Positions 9,931-17,885 of a DNA stretch of 64,000 nt are shown here, piece by piece (position 1 is the first letter of the stretch; each line of letters begins with the position of its first letter). This DNA is from Sphingomonas sp. Y57 (GTDB lineage Bacteria; Pseudomonadota; Alphaproteobacteria; Sphingomonadales; Sphingomonadaceae): the NCBI RefSeq assembly GCF_001015195.1, contig NZ_LDES01000085.1, positions 1 through 64,000 on the forward strand. Direction: 5' to 3'. Below the pieces are notes generated by a model, which ran no database searches, was not told where the DNA came from, and saw nothing but the letters and a program-made list of their open reading frames with translations. Made by a program: the position numbers and the translations under genes.

Positions 9931-11396
9931 CGCCTGTGTTCTCCGCCTTGATCGTTGCTGTCGTGGACGACTTCGGCGGGAAAGCCCCCGCCAAGCGCCG
10001 CGTAGAGGGCTATGCCGCTCGCCAGATGAGCGCGGCGCAACTGGATCAGCGCCTGTTCGGTGTCGAAAAGGTCGCGTTGCGCGTCCAGCACTTCCAAATA
10101 GGCCGAACGCCCGTTGTCGAACCGCAACCCGGCCAGCCGAGCCCGTTCGCGCAAGGCGTCCAGCGAGCTGCGCGCGGTGTCGATCCGCAACGCCAGTTGC
10201 CGGCGCCGGACCAGCGCGTCGGAAACATCACGAAACGCGCCCTGCACGGTCTTTTCATAGCTGGCCACGGCTTCGACCTGCCGCGCTTTCGCCAGATCGA
10301 GGTTGCCGGAAAGGCGGCCCGCATTGAACAGCGGCAGGGCGATCGTCGGGGTGAAGCTCCACGCGCGGCTCCCGTCGCCGAACAGCCCGTCGAGATCGGA
10401 ACTCGCCGTGCCGAAGGCACCCGTCAGGCTGATATTGGGAAAGAACGCCGCCCGCGCCGCGCCGATATCGGCGTTGGCCGCCCGCAATTGATATTCCGCC
10501 GCCACGATATCAGGCCGGTTGACCAGAAGGTCGGAGGGCAAGCCCGGCGGAAGGGCGATATCCGGTCCGGTTTCGGCAAGACCGAGGGGCCCAGGCACGA
10601 TCTCCACGGGCCGCCCGACCAGCAGCGCCAGCGCGTTGCGGTTCACGTCGCGGTCCTGCTCAAGCGCTTGCAGCGCATCCTGCGCCTGCGCCAGCAGCAA
10701 CTGCGCCTGGGTCATTTCGAGCTTCGAGCCGGACCCGACTTCATAGCGGCGGCGCATGATCCGCAGTGAGTCCTCGCGCGTGACGATCGTCCGCCGGGCA
10801 AGCGCGAGGCGTTCCTCATATTCGCGCTCCAGCAGATAGCCATTGGCGACCTGCGCGATCAGGCCGGTGGCAACGGCGCGCTTCGCCTCTTCCGTCGCCA
10901 GATAACGATTGCGCGCGGCGTCGTTCAGGTTGCGCAGACGGCCCCAGAAATCGATTTCCCAGCTCGCGCTCACCTGCGCGGTGACCTGCTTGATGTCATA
11001 GCTCTGCGTGCCTGCGCCCGGCAGGCTGATGATGGAACGACCCCGCGTGCCGGTGCCGACGGCGTTGAGTTCGGGATAGAGCGCCGATCCCTCGATACGC
11101 CAGGCCGCGCGCGCCTGATCGACGCGGGCCGCGGCGATACGGATATCGCGGTTGTTCTCCAGCGCGGCCGCGATCAGCACACGCAGATGCTCTTCCCGGA
11201 AGAAATCATGCCAACCGATCCGCGCGATGGACGCGCCCAGCGCGGCTGGCGCGGGATAGTCCTGCGGCACCGGCTGGGCCGGCCGGACATTGGGCGGCGC
11301 GAAGGAACAGCCGGACAGGAAAGATGGCACGATCATCGCCGCCATGACGGCCCGGAACCCGCATAAACGGCCAGTAATATGAGCGCTGCGAGCCAT
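9927..11396 (-). CDS. TolC/NodT-family outer-membrane efflux lipoprotein, first gene of exporter operon
   Basis: A 489-residue outer-membrane channel. The N-terminus has a basic start, a hydrophobic segment (VMAAMIVPSFLSG) and a lipobox with Cys around residue 30 (LSGCSF). Two outer-membrane efflux repeats follow. The motifs SWEIDFWGRLRN near residue 150 and LPSDLLVNRPDIVAAEYQL near residue 280 are hallmarks of the NodT/OprM group. It heads the operon channel, adaptor, ATPase-permease, permease, so all parts of a trans-envelope ABC exporter are present. It is divergent from a TetR gene; the shared interval of about 140 bp should hold the promoters and an operator. Confidence 0.92.
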   Translation of the reverse strand: MARSAHITGRLCGFRAVMAAMIVPSFLSGCSFAPPNVRPAQPVPQDYPAPAALGASIARIGWHDFFREEHLRVLIAAALENNRDIRIAAARVDQARAAWRIEGSALYPELNAVGTGTRGRSIISLPGAGTQSYDIKQVTAQVSASWEIDFWGRLRNLNDAARNRYLATEEAKRAVATGLIAQVANGYLLEREYEERLALARRTIVTREDSLRIMRRRYEVGSGSKLEMTQAQLLLAQAQDALQALEQDRDVNRNALALLVGRPVEIVPGPLGLAETGPDIALPPGLPSDLLVNRPDIVAAEYQLRAANADIGAARAAFFPNISLTGAFGTASSDLDGLFGDGSRAWSFTPTIALPLFNAGRLSGNLDLAKARQVEAVASYEKTVQGAFRDVSDALVRRRQLALRIDTARSSLDALRERARLAGLRFDNGRSAYLEVLDAQRDLFDTEQALIQLRRAHLASGIALYAALGGGFPAEVVHDSNDQGGEHRR

Positions 11397-11483
11397 CTAG
11401 TCCGGTTCCATTCTGGTTCAAACAGGCGGTACGCCTATGGGCAAGCACCTCTCCGGACTATTAGTATCTACACTTAGTGGTTT

Positions 11484-11501
11484 TGATATTGCCCGGTATC
11501 A
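11484..11501. promoter_or_regulatory. Interrupted palindrome between the exporter operon and the tetR gene
   Basis: TGATA-N8-TATCA is an 18-bp interrupted inverted repeat in the AT-richer intergenic segment between the divergent genes. Its size and place fit a TetR-family operator controlling both directions. The arms are only 5 bp, so chance occurrence is possible. Confidence 0.35.
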
Positions 11502-11538
11502 CTTGCCGATCAAGCGCGAAAGCTGGAATGAAGCAGCG

Positions 11539-12261
11539 ATGGGCCGCGAGCGATTCATGAAAGATGACGGCGCCGCATCGGGAACCGGCTCGCGTCTGCC
11601 TGCCCGCGATCCCAGGGGAGGAAGGCCGCCACAGGAGGTCGCAGCCCGGCTTGGACATCATATCCTCGAGACGGCGCTTGCCCAATTCATCGCCGGCGGC
11701 GTCGAGGGTACGAGTATGGAAGCTATCGCCGCCGCCGCACAGACATCGAAGCGAACGCTCTATTCCCGCTTCGGCTCAAAGCTCGCCCTGCTCGTCGCCG
11801 CCATGGAACACAGCCTTGCCCGCTATCTCGATCCGATCGCGGCATCGGTCCCTCGAGGAAGCACCCGCAAAAAAATCGCCTATATCGCTCGCAGGATGCT
11901 CGACCTGTCGCTTCAAGGCGATGTCGTGGGCATCGAAGCGCTCATCATCTGGCTGGCAAACCACAATCCGGGCATGATGCGGGCACAGCCCGCGATCGGC
12001 ACCCAGTTCGGCATCGATCTGATGCAGACGATCCTTGCCGAGGCGAGCGAACCGAACAGCGAGGAAGCAGGCGATCTTCCGTTCCTCGCTGCTTTTCTCT
12101 TCGACGCGCTGGTCACCGTGCCGCGCCAGCGCATCCTGCAGCGCCATGATCTGCACAACACCACCCGGACAAAGGCTGCCTATATCGAGCGAGCGCTCGA
12201 CCTCATGGCAAAGGCCATTCCGTTCCTGAACGAAGGGCGCGGTAACCGCCTCACATCCTGA
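11539..12261 (+). CDS. TetR/AcrR-family regulator of the divergent exporter
   Basis: A 240-residue regulator. The HTH lies at about residues 38-80 (TSMEAIAAAAQTSKRTLYSR, then FGSKLALLVAAME), after a basic and disordered 30-residue N-terminal arm. The C-terminal ligand domain is helical and ends with an amphipathic segment. The start is uncertain: ATG at 11539, ATG at 11557 or an open frame back to 11437; none has a clear ribosome site. It diverges from the outer-membrane lipoprotein gene and most likely represses the exporter operon until an exported compound binds. Its 3' end overlaps the convergent LptB-like gene by 11 bp. Confidence 0.87.
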   Translation: MGRERFMKDDGAASGTGSRLPARDPRGGRPPQEVAARLGHHILETALAQFIAGGVEGTSMEAIAAAAQTSKRTLYSRFGSKLALLVAAMEHSLARYLDPIAASVPRGSTRKKIAYIARRMLDLSLQGDVVGIEALIIWLANHNPGMMRAQPAIGTQFGIDLMQTILAEASEPNSEEAGDLPFLAAFLFDALVTVPRQRILQRHDLHNTTRTKAAYIERALDLMAKAIPFLNEGRGNRLTS

Positions 12262-13174
12262 AGCCCTCGCCAAGATAGCGATGCCGGACTTCGGGGTTGT
12301 CGAGTACCGCTTCTGGGCCGCCCTCGAACAGCATCCTGCCCTGATCGATGATATAGGCCCGCTCGACCAGTTCGAGCATCTCATGCACATTGTGGTCGGT
12401 CAGAAGGATCGCCACGCCTTCTCGCTTGAGCTTTCGCACCATCGCCTTGACGTCGGCGATCGACATGGGATCGATGCCCGCGAACGGTTCATCGAGCAGG
12501 ATGACCGAGGGCGCTGCCGCCATGGCCCTGGCGATCTCGCAGCGCCTGCGTTCCCCGCCGGACAACCGCTGTGCGGGAACGTCGCGAATGTGGGCGATAT
12601 TGAACTCGGCAAGAAGTTCATCGAGCCGCGCGGCAGCTACATCGCGATCGGCGATATGCAGTTCGAGCACGGCCGCGATATTCTCCGCAGCCGTCATGCC
12701 GCGGAAGATCGATCCTTCCTGGGGAAGATAGCCGAGGCCCAGCTTCGCTCTTCGATCCATGGGAAGCGCGGTGACATCCTGACCGCCAATCTCGATCCTG
12801 CCGGCATCCACGCTCATCAGGCCGGCAATCGCATAGAAGCAGAGCGTCTTGCCGGCCCCGTTTGGCCCCAGAAGCCCCACGATTTCGCCTGCCCGCACTT
12901 CGAGCGCGACATCGTCAAGCACCTTCCGCTTGCCAAAGGACTTCTCGATCCCGGCGATCGAAAGAACCGTCGGCGCGCGCTCGACTGCGACCGGTCCGAT
13001 TGACGCGGGCGCAAGCGGCTCGCTCTCCGAACGCGCGGCCGGCGATACGAGTTGGGCATCATGCCCGAGATTTCCGCCAAGGTCCCTCAAAAGCCGGGTC
13101 AGTACGCGTCTCCATCCCGGCCGGCCAGCACCAGCGCAACCGCTGCCATCATGGCGATCTCGCGGATCATCCAT
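12251..13174 (-). CDS. lptB: Orphan LptB-like ABC ATPase
   Basis: Up to 307 residues. The last 240 match LptB, the cytoplasmic ATPase that powers lipopolysaccharide transport. Visible motifs are Walker A GPNGAGKT, Q-loop YLPQEGSIFRGMT, signature LSGGERRRCEIARA, Walker B ILLDEPFAGIDP, and the LptB switch region LTDHNVHEML. The first 65 residues (before LSIAGIEKSFGKR) are not part of the family. The true start may be internal, for example a TTG at 13090. No lptA, lptC, lptF or lptG lies nearby, so this is probably a second copy working with another permease or supplementing the chromosomal enzyme. Gene order beside an envelope exporter is suggestive only. Confidence 0.8.
   Translation of the reverse strand: MDDPRDRHDGSGCAGAGRPGWRRVLTRLLRDLGGNLGHDAQLVSPAARSESEPLAPASIGPVAVERAPTVLSIAGIEKSFGKRKVLDDVALEVRAGEIVGLLGPNGAGKTLCFYAIAGLMSVDAGRIEIGGQDVTALPMDRRAKLGLGYLPQEGSIFRGMTAAENIAAVLELHIADRDVAAARLDELLAEFNIAHIRDVPAQRLSGGERRRCEIARAMAAAPSVILLDEPFAGIDPMSIADVKAMVRKLKREGVAILLTDHNVHEMLELVERAYIIDQGRMLFEGGPEAVLDNPEVRHRYLGEGFRM
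13099..13170 (-). CDS. Possible 23-residue leader peptide ahead of the LptB-like gene
   Basis: An ATG at 13168-13170 (reverse) has a good GAAGGAGA ribosome site about 5 bases away. The ATG of the longer LptB-like frame at 13174 is too close to that site. The short frame encodes a basic start and a hydrophobic core (IAMMAAVALVLAG) and stops at 13099, inside the N-terminal extension of the LptB-like frame. It may be a small membrane peptide coupled to translation of the ATPase from an internal start, or the relic of a frameshifted N-terminus. Confidence 0.35.
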   Translation of the reverse strand: MIREIAMMAAVALVLAGRDGDAY

Positions 13175-13515
13175 TCTCCTTCAATTTCCCGCAAAATTGC
13201 CCGGGATGACGACCGCCGTACACTGTATCTCCAGGCAATGCATCGCCATCGTGAACTATACCTAGTGGCTTTACGCTCAATGATTGAGGCTCCTTTTTCT
13301 CCAGCAGGCCATGGCCGAATATCCCCGCGCCCGCGGTTGCGACTGGCCGTCAGACAGCCGTCCGGTCGCAACCAAGCTCCGTGCGGCTTGCATTCTATCT
13401 TACCTATGCAGTACCGTTCGGCATAAGAAGAACCGGGAGGGGCGGCCCAAACATCTGCTGTGGAATCCTGTCGGAGAGACGAGGCACCTTCCAGCGGAAC
13501 TCGGAGTATATAGTC
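13175..13515. other. Divergent intergenic region between the LptB-like gene and phaC
   Basis: About 340 bp with no convincing gene. It must carry the promoters of both flanking units. The part around 13390-13440 is relatively AT-rich (TTGCAT followed by TACCTA-like hexamers) and could be the phaC promoter, but no conserved operator was recognised. Confidence 0.4.
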
Positions 13516-15270
13516 ATGGCCACGTCCCCTCCGCCTTCCGACGATCCGCTGGACGGAATCAGCGAAACGCTCGACCGCACGGCATCGGCGGCCATCGCGC
13601 AGACGACTTTCGGCCTTTCGCCGGCCACGCTCCTGCTTGCCATGGCCGATTGGGGGATTCATCTCGCCACGTCGCCGGGCAAACAAATGCAGCTTGGCGC
13701 CAAGGCCATCCGCAAGCATGCCCGGCTTTTCGACTATCTGCAGCGCCGCATGGAAGACAGCGAGGCCGAACCGGCCATCGAACCATTGCCGCAGGACCGG
13801 CGCTTCGCCGATCCCGCCTGGAAAGAATTACCTTTCAATCTCGTCGCTCAGGCCTTCCTGCTCAACCAGCAATGGTGGCACGCCGCGACGACAGGCATTG
13901 GCGGTGTCTCGAAACATCATGAAGACATGGTGGAATTCGCCGCACGGCAGATGCTGGACATGCTCGCGCCGACCAACTTTCTCGCCACCAATCCCGTTCT
14001 CCAACACAAGATCGCGGAAACAGGTGGCCAATGCCTGGTCGACGGCTTCCGGCACCTGGTCGAGGACATGCAGCACATGGCGCGCGGCCTGCCGCCGGTC
14101 GGCGCCGAAGCCTTTCGCGTGGGCGAAAACGTCGCCACGGCCAAAGGCAAGGTCGTCTACCGCAACAAGCTGATCGAACTGATCCAGTATGAACCGACCA
14201 CGGACACCGTGCGGCCCGAGCCAATCCTGATCGTGCCCGCGTGGATCATGAAATACTATATTCTCGACCTGTCGCCCGAGAACTCGCTGGTCCGCTGGCT
14301 GACGGCGCAAGGCTTCACCGTGTTCATGATTTCGTGGCACAATCCCGGCAGTGCCGACCGTGACCTCGACATGGACGCCTACCGGCACCTCGGACCGATG
14401 GCGGCGCTCGATGCGGTGACGGCGATCACCGGCGCGACGGGCATCCATGCCATGGGCTATTGCCTGGGCGGCACGCTGCTCTCGATCGCGGCCGCGGCCA
14501 TGGCGCGCGACGGAGATGACAGGCTCGCCAGCGTCACACTGCTGGCCGCACAGACGGAATTCAGCGAGCCGGGGGAATTGGGCCTGTTTATCGACGAAGG
14601 CCAGCTCAACCTGCTGGAGAACATGATGTGGAGCCGGGGCTATCTGGACAGCAGCCAGATGGGCGGCGCCTTCCAGATCCTGCGTTCCAACGATCTGGTC
14701 TGGTCGCGTGTGCTCGCCACCTACCTGATGGGCGAGCGCGAACCGATGAACGACCTCATGGCCTGGAACGCCGACGGCACACGGATGCCCTATGCCATGC
14801 ACAGCCAGTATCTGCGCCGCCTGTTCCTCGACGACGACCTGGCCGAAGGAAAATACCGGGTGGATGGGCGAACCATCAACCTTGCCTCCATCCGCAAACC
14901 GCTGTTCGTGGTCGGAACCGAGCGCGATCATGTCGCGCCATGGCATTCCGTCCACAAGATCCACCTGCTGACCGGGGCCGAGATCACTTTCGTCCTGACC
15001 AGCGGCGGGCACAATGCCGGCATCGTTTCGGAACCGGGCCACAAGGGCCGCCGCTACCGCGTGTTGACCCGCGAGGTCGACGGCACCTCCTACGATCCCG
15101 AAGAATGGGCAAGCCGCGCCGAGCAAAAGCAAGGCTCATGGTGGACGGCGTGGGGAGAATGGCTGGCCGCGCGTTCGGGAGAACCTGGTGCGCCGCCGCC
15201 CATGGGCGCAGCGGACAAGGGCTATGCGGCGATCGCCGATGCTCCCGGCCATTATGTGCTGGAGCATTGA
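13516..15270 (+). CDS. phaC: Poly(3-hydroxyalkanoate) synthase, class I type
   Basis: A 584-residue enzyme that polymerises hydroxyacyl-CoA into polyhydroxyalkanoate. The lipase-like box is GYCLGG with nucleophile Cys316. The triad is completed by Asp471 (ERDHVAPW) and His499 (SGGHNAGI). The N-terminal PhaC domain covers about residues 70-240 and contains FLLNQQWWH. The frame is open upstream to 13381, but the ATG at 13516 begins the conserved length. It is followed after 3 bp by a MaoC-phosphotransacetylase fusion and then acetate kinase. PhaC, Pta and Ack operons of this type in alphaproteobacteria suggest redox or acyl-CoA balancing, possibly under low oxygen; that role is inferred. Confidence 0.92.
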   Translation: MATSPPPSDDPLDGISETLDRTASAAIAQTTFGLSPATLLLAMADWGIHLATSPGKQMQLGAKAIRKHARLFDYLQRRMEDSEAEPAIEPLPQDRRFADPAWKELPFNLVAQAFLLNQQWWHAATTGIGGVSKHHEDMVEFAARQMLDMLAPTNFLATNPVLQHKIAETGGQCLVDGFRHLVEDMQHMARGLPPVGAEAFRVGENVATAKGKVVYRNKLIELIQYEPTTDTVRPEPILIVPAWIMKYYILDLSPENSLVRWLTAQGFTVFMISWHNPGSADRDLDMDAYRHLGPMAALDAVTAITGATGIHAMGYCLGGTLLSIAAAAMARDGDDRLASVTLLAAQTEFSEPGELGLFIDEGQLNLLENMMWSRGYLDSSQMGGAFQILRSNDLVWSRVLATYLMGEREPMNDLMAWNADGTRMPYAMHSQYLRRLFLDDDLAEGKYRVDGRTINLASIRKPLFVVGTERDHVAPWHSVHKIHLLTGAEITFVLTSGGHNAGIVSEPGHKGRRYRVLTREVDGTSYDPEEWASRAEQKQGSWWTAWGEWLAARSGEPGAPPPMGAADKGYAAIADAPGHYVLEH

Positions 15271-15273
15271 GCA

Positions 15274-16695
15274 ATGACTGACGGAACCATGATCGAGAAC
15301 CGCACCTTCGACGAGATAAAAGTGGGCGATACCGCCAGTATCTCGCGCACGCTGACCGAAGAGGACATCCAGCTTTTCGCGCTCGTGTCCGGCGACGTGA
15401 ACCCGGCGCATATGGACGCCGACTATGCCGCGACCGACATGTTCCGCCGCGTCATCGCGCACGGACTATGGGGCGGCGGTCTCATCTCCGCCGTGCTGGG
15501 CACCGAACTGCCCGGCCCTGGCGCGATCTATCTCAGCCAGTCGCTGCAGTTCACGCGGCCGGTAGGCCTTGGCGACACGATCACGGCGTCGGTGACGGTG
15601 GCGGAAAAACGCGCGCACCATGATATCCTGTTCGATTGCCGCTGCGTCAACCAGGACGGCGAGGAAGTCATCAGCGGCCAGGCCGAAGTCAAGGCGCCGG
15701 CCGAGAAGGTCCGCCGCCCCCGTGCGGCGCTGCCGGAGGTCAGCCTGCGCGACCATGACGGCTACCGCAAGCTGATCGAGATGACCGCCAATGGCGTGCC
15801 GGAACCGACGGCGGTGGCTCATCCCTGCAGCGCGGCCGCCATGCTGGCCGCGATTGAAGCCGCCGAAGCCAATCTCATCATGCCGATCCTGGTCGGGCCG
15901 GAAGCGAAGATCCGCAAGGCGGCCGAAGACGCCGGCAAGGACATTTCGCCTTTCCGCATCGTATCCGCCGCCCATAGCCACGAAGCGGCGGCAAAGGCCG
16001 TGGACCTGGTGCGCGGCGGCGAAGCGAAGCTGTTGATGAAAGGCTCGCTCCATACCGACGAATTGATGGGCGCCATCGTGCGCTCCGCCACGGGCCTGCG
16101 AACCGAGCGCCGGATCAGCCATGCCTATGTCATGGACGTCCAGAACCATCCGACACCGCTCATCATCACGGATGCCGCGATCAACATCGCGCCGACACTC
16201 GAGGAGAAGGCGGACATCATCCGCAACGCCATCGACCTTGCCCATGTCATCGGCATCGCGGAACCGAAAGTGGCGATCCTTTCCGCCGTGGAGACTGTCA
16301 ATCCCGCGATGCAATCCACACTCGACGCCGCTGCCCTGTGCAAGATGGCCGATCGCGGTCAGATCACGGGCGGCGTGCTGGACGGACCCCTGGCTTTCGA
16401 CAATGCGATCAGCGAAGCCGCCGCGAAGGAGAAAGGCATCGTCTCGCCGGTGGCGGGCAAAGCGGAAATTCTCGTCGTGCCAAACCTGGAGGCTGGCAAC
16501 ATGCTGGCCAAGCAACTCACCTTCCTGGGCGGTGCGGACGCGGCAGGCATCGTGCTGGGCGCGCGCGTGCCGATCATCCTCGCCAGCCGGGCCGACAGCC
16601 TGCGCACCCGCCTCGCCTCCTGCGCGGTCGCGGTGCTGATGGCGCGCGCCGCCACCAAGGCCGCGCCCGGCCTGCCGGGGACGGCGAGCGCATGA
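15274..16695 (+). CDS. Bifunctional MaoC enoyl-CoA hydratase / phosphate acetyl(butyryl)transferase
   Basis: A 473-residue two-domain protein. Residues about 8-145 form a MaoC hotdog domain (SGDVNPAHMDADYA carries the hydratase Asp and His). Residues about 165-465 form a phosphate acetyl/butyryltransferase domain (with MKGSLHTDELMGAIV and ending in GARVPIILASRADS). The hydratase half would make 3-hydroxyacyl-CoA for the PHA synthase. The transferase half converts acyl-CoA and phosphate to acyl-phosphate for the kinase downstream. Its stop overlaps the kinase start as ATGA, so the three steps are translationally linked. The acyl chain preference (acetyl, propionyl or butyryl) cannot be read from sequence. 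Confidence 0.92.
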   Translation: MTDGTMIENRTFDEIKVGDTASISRTLTEEDIQLFALVSGDVNPAHMDADYAATDMFRRVIAHGLWGGGLISAVLGTELPGPGAIYLSQSLQFTRPVGLGDTITASVTVAEKRAHHDILFDCRCVNQDGEEVISGQAEVKAPAEKVRRPRAALPEVSLRDHDGYRKLIEMTANGVPEPTAVAHPCSAAAMLAAIEAAEANLIMPILVGPEAKIRKAAEDAGKDISPFRIVSAAHSHEAAAKAVDLVRGGEAKLLMKGSLHTDELMGAIVRSATGLRTERRISHAYVMDVQNHPTPLIITDAAINIAPTLEEKADIIRNAIDLAHVIGIAEPKVAILSAVETVNPAMQSTLDAAALCKMADRGQITGGVLDGPLAFDNAISEAAAKEKGIVSPVAGKAEILVVPNLEAGNMLAKQLTFLGGADAAGIVLGARVPIILASRADSLRTRLASCAVAVLMARAATKAAPGLPGTASA

Positions 16696-17885
16696 AAGCC
16701 GTCGTCGCGATCAACTCCGGTTCGTCCAGCATCAAGTTCTCGCTGTTCACGCTCGATGGCCGGGACGGGCTGACGCTCTCGGCAGGCGGCAAGATCGAGA
16801 AGATCGGCATCGCGCCCAGCCTGCGGGCCCGCTCCGCGACGGGAGAAATCCTCATCGAGCGGGACTGGCCGGACGGCGCTGCGCTCAGCCATGCGGATCT
16901 CCTGGCGGACCTCTTCGCCTGGGCGGGAGATCATCCGCTGGAAGGGCGGGACGTGATCGCCATCGGCCATCGCGTGGTGCATGGCGGCCTGGACTTCGTC
17001 ACGCCCCGCCTGGTCGATGCCGACCTGCTGGACAGGCTGGAAACGCTGTGCCCCCTCGCCCCGCTGCATCAGCCGCACAACCTCGCGGCGATCCGCGCGA
17101 TCGCGAAGCTGAAACCCGACCTGCCGCAGGTCGCCTGCTTCGATACGGCCTTCCACCACGACAAGCCGGACGTCGCCTCGCGCCTGGCCATCCCGCGCAA
17201 GTTCCACGATCAGGGCATCCGCCGCTACGGCTTTCACGGCCTGTCCTATGAATATGTCGCAATGCGTCTCGCGGAGATCGACCCGGCGCTGGCCGCGGGC
17301 CGCGTGGTCGCGGCGCACCTGGGCAACGGGGCCAGCCTCTGCGCCATGCGGGACTGCAGGAGCGTCGATACGACCATGGGCTTCACTGCGCTCGACGGCC
17401 TGGTGATGGGCACGCGCTGCGGCACTATCGATCCCGGCGTGATCCTGCACTTTCAGCTCCGCATGGGCATGAGCGCGGCCGATGTGGAGGACATGCTTTA
17501 CCGGCAGTCCGGCCTGCTCGGCGTGTCCGGCCTGTCGAGCGACATGCGGGCGCTCGCGGCCAGCGATGCGCCGGAAGCGGAAGAGGCGATGGCGCTGTTC
17601 GCCTGGCGCGCCGCGCGCGAGACGGCCGCGCTCGCCTCGTCGATGGGCGGGCTGGACGGCATCGTCTTCACCGCCGGGATCGGAGAGAACGACGCCGCGA
17701 TGCGCCAGCGTATCTGCGCACGCCTCGCATGGCTGGGCGTGGAACTCGACGAACAGGCGAACGCTGCCGGCGCCCCGCTTGTCAGCACGCCCGGCAGCCA
17801 TGTCGCGGTGCGCGTCATTCCCACCGACGAGGAACGGATGATCGCGCTCCACACCTTGCATGTGCTGGGGGAGAATCCATCATGA
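16692..17885 (+). CDS. ackA: Acetate/propionate kinase
   Basis: A 397-residue kinase of normal family length that turns acyl-phosphate plus ADP into acid plus ATP. Family motifs are present in order: INSGSSSIKFSLF at the N-terminus, GHRVVHGG, FDTAFHHDKP, RRYGFHGLSYEYV, HLGNGASL, GLVMGTRCGTIDPG and FTAGIGEND. The ATG at 16692 overlaps the stop of the phosphotransacetylase fusion. With that gene it forms a substrate-level phosphorylation pathway that recovers ATP from acyl-CoA. Its own stop overlaps the start of the phospholipase gene, again as ATGA. Confidence 0.94.
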   Translation: MKAVVAINSGSSSIKFSLFTLDGRDGLTLSAGGKIEKIGIAPSLRARSATGEILIERDWPDGAALSHADLLADLFAWAGDHPLEGRDVIAIGHRVVHGGLDFVTPRLVDADLLDRLETLCPLAPLHQPHNLAAIRAIAKLKPDLPQVACFDTAFHHDKPDVASRLAIPRKFHDQGIRRYGFHGLSYEYVAMRLAEIDPALAAGRVVAAHLGNGASLCAMRDCRSVDTTMGFTALDGLVMGTRCGTIDPGVILHFQLRMGMSAADVEDMLYRQSGLLGVSGLSSDMRALAASDAPEAEEAMALFAWRAARETAALASSMGGLDGIVFTAGIGENDAAMRQRICARLAWLGVELDEQANAAGAPLVSTPGSHVAVRVIPTDEERMIALHTLHVLGENPS

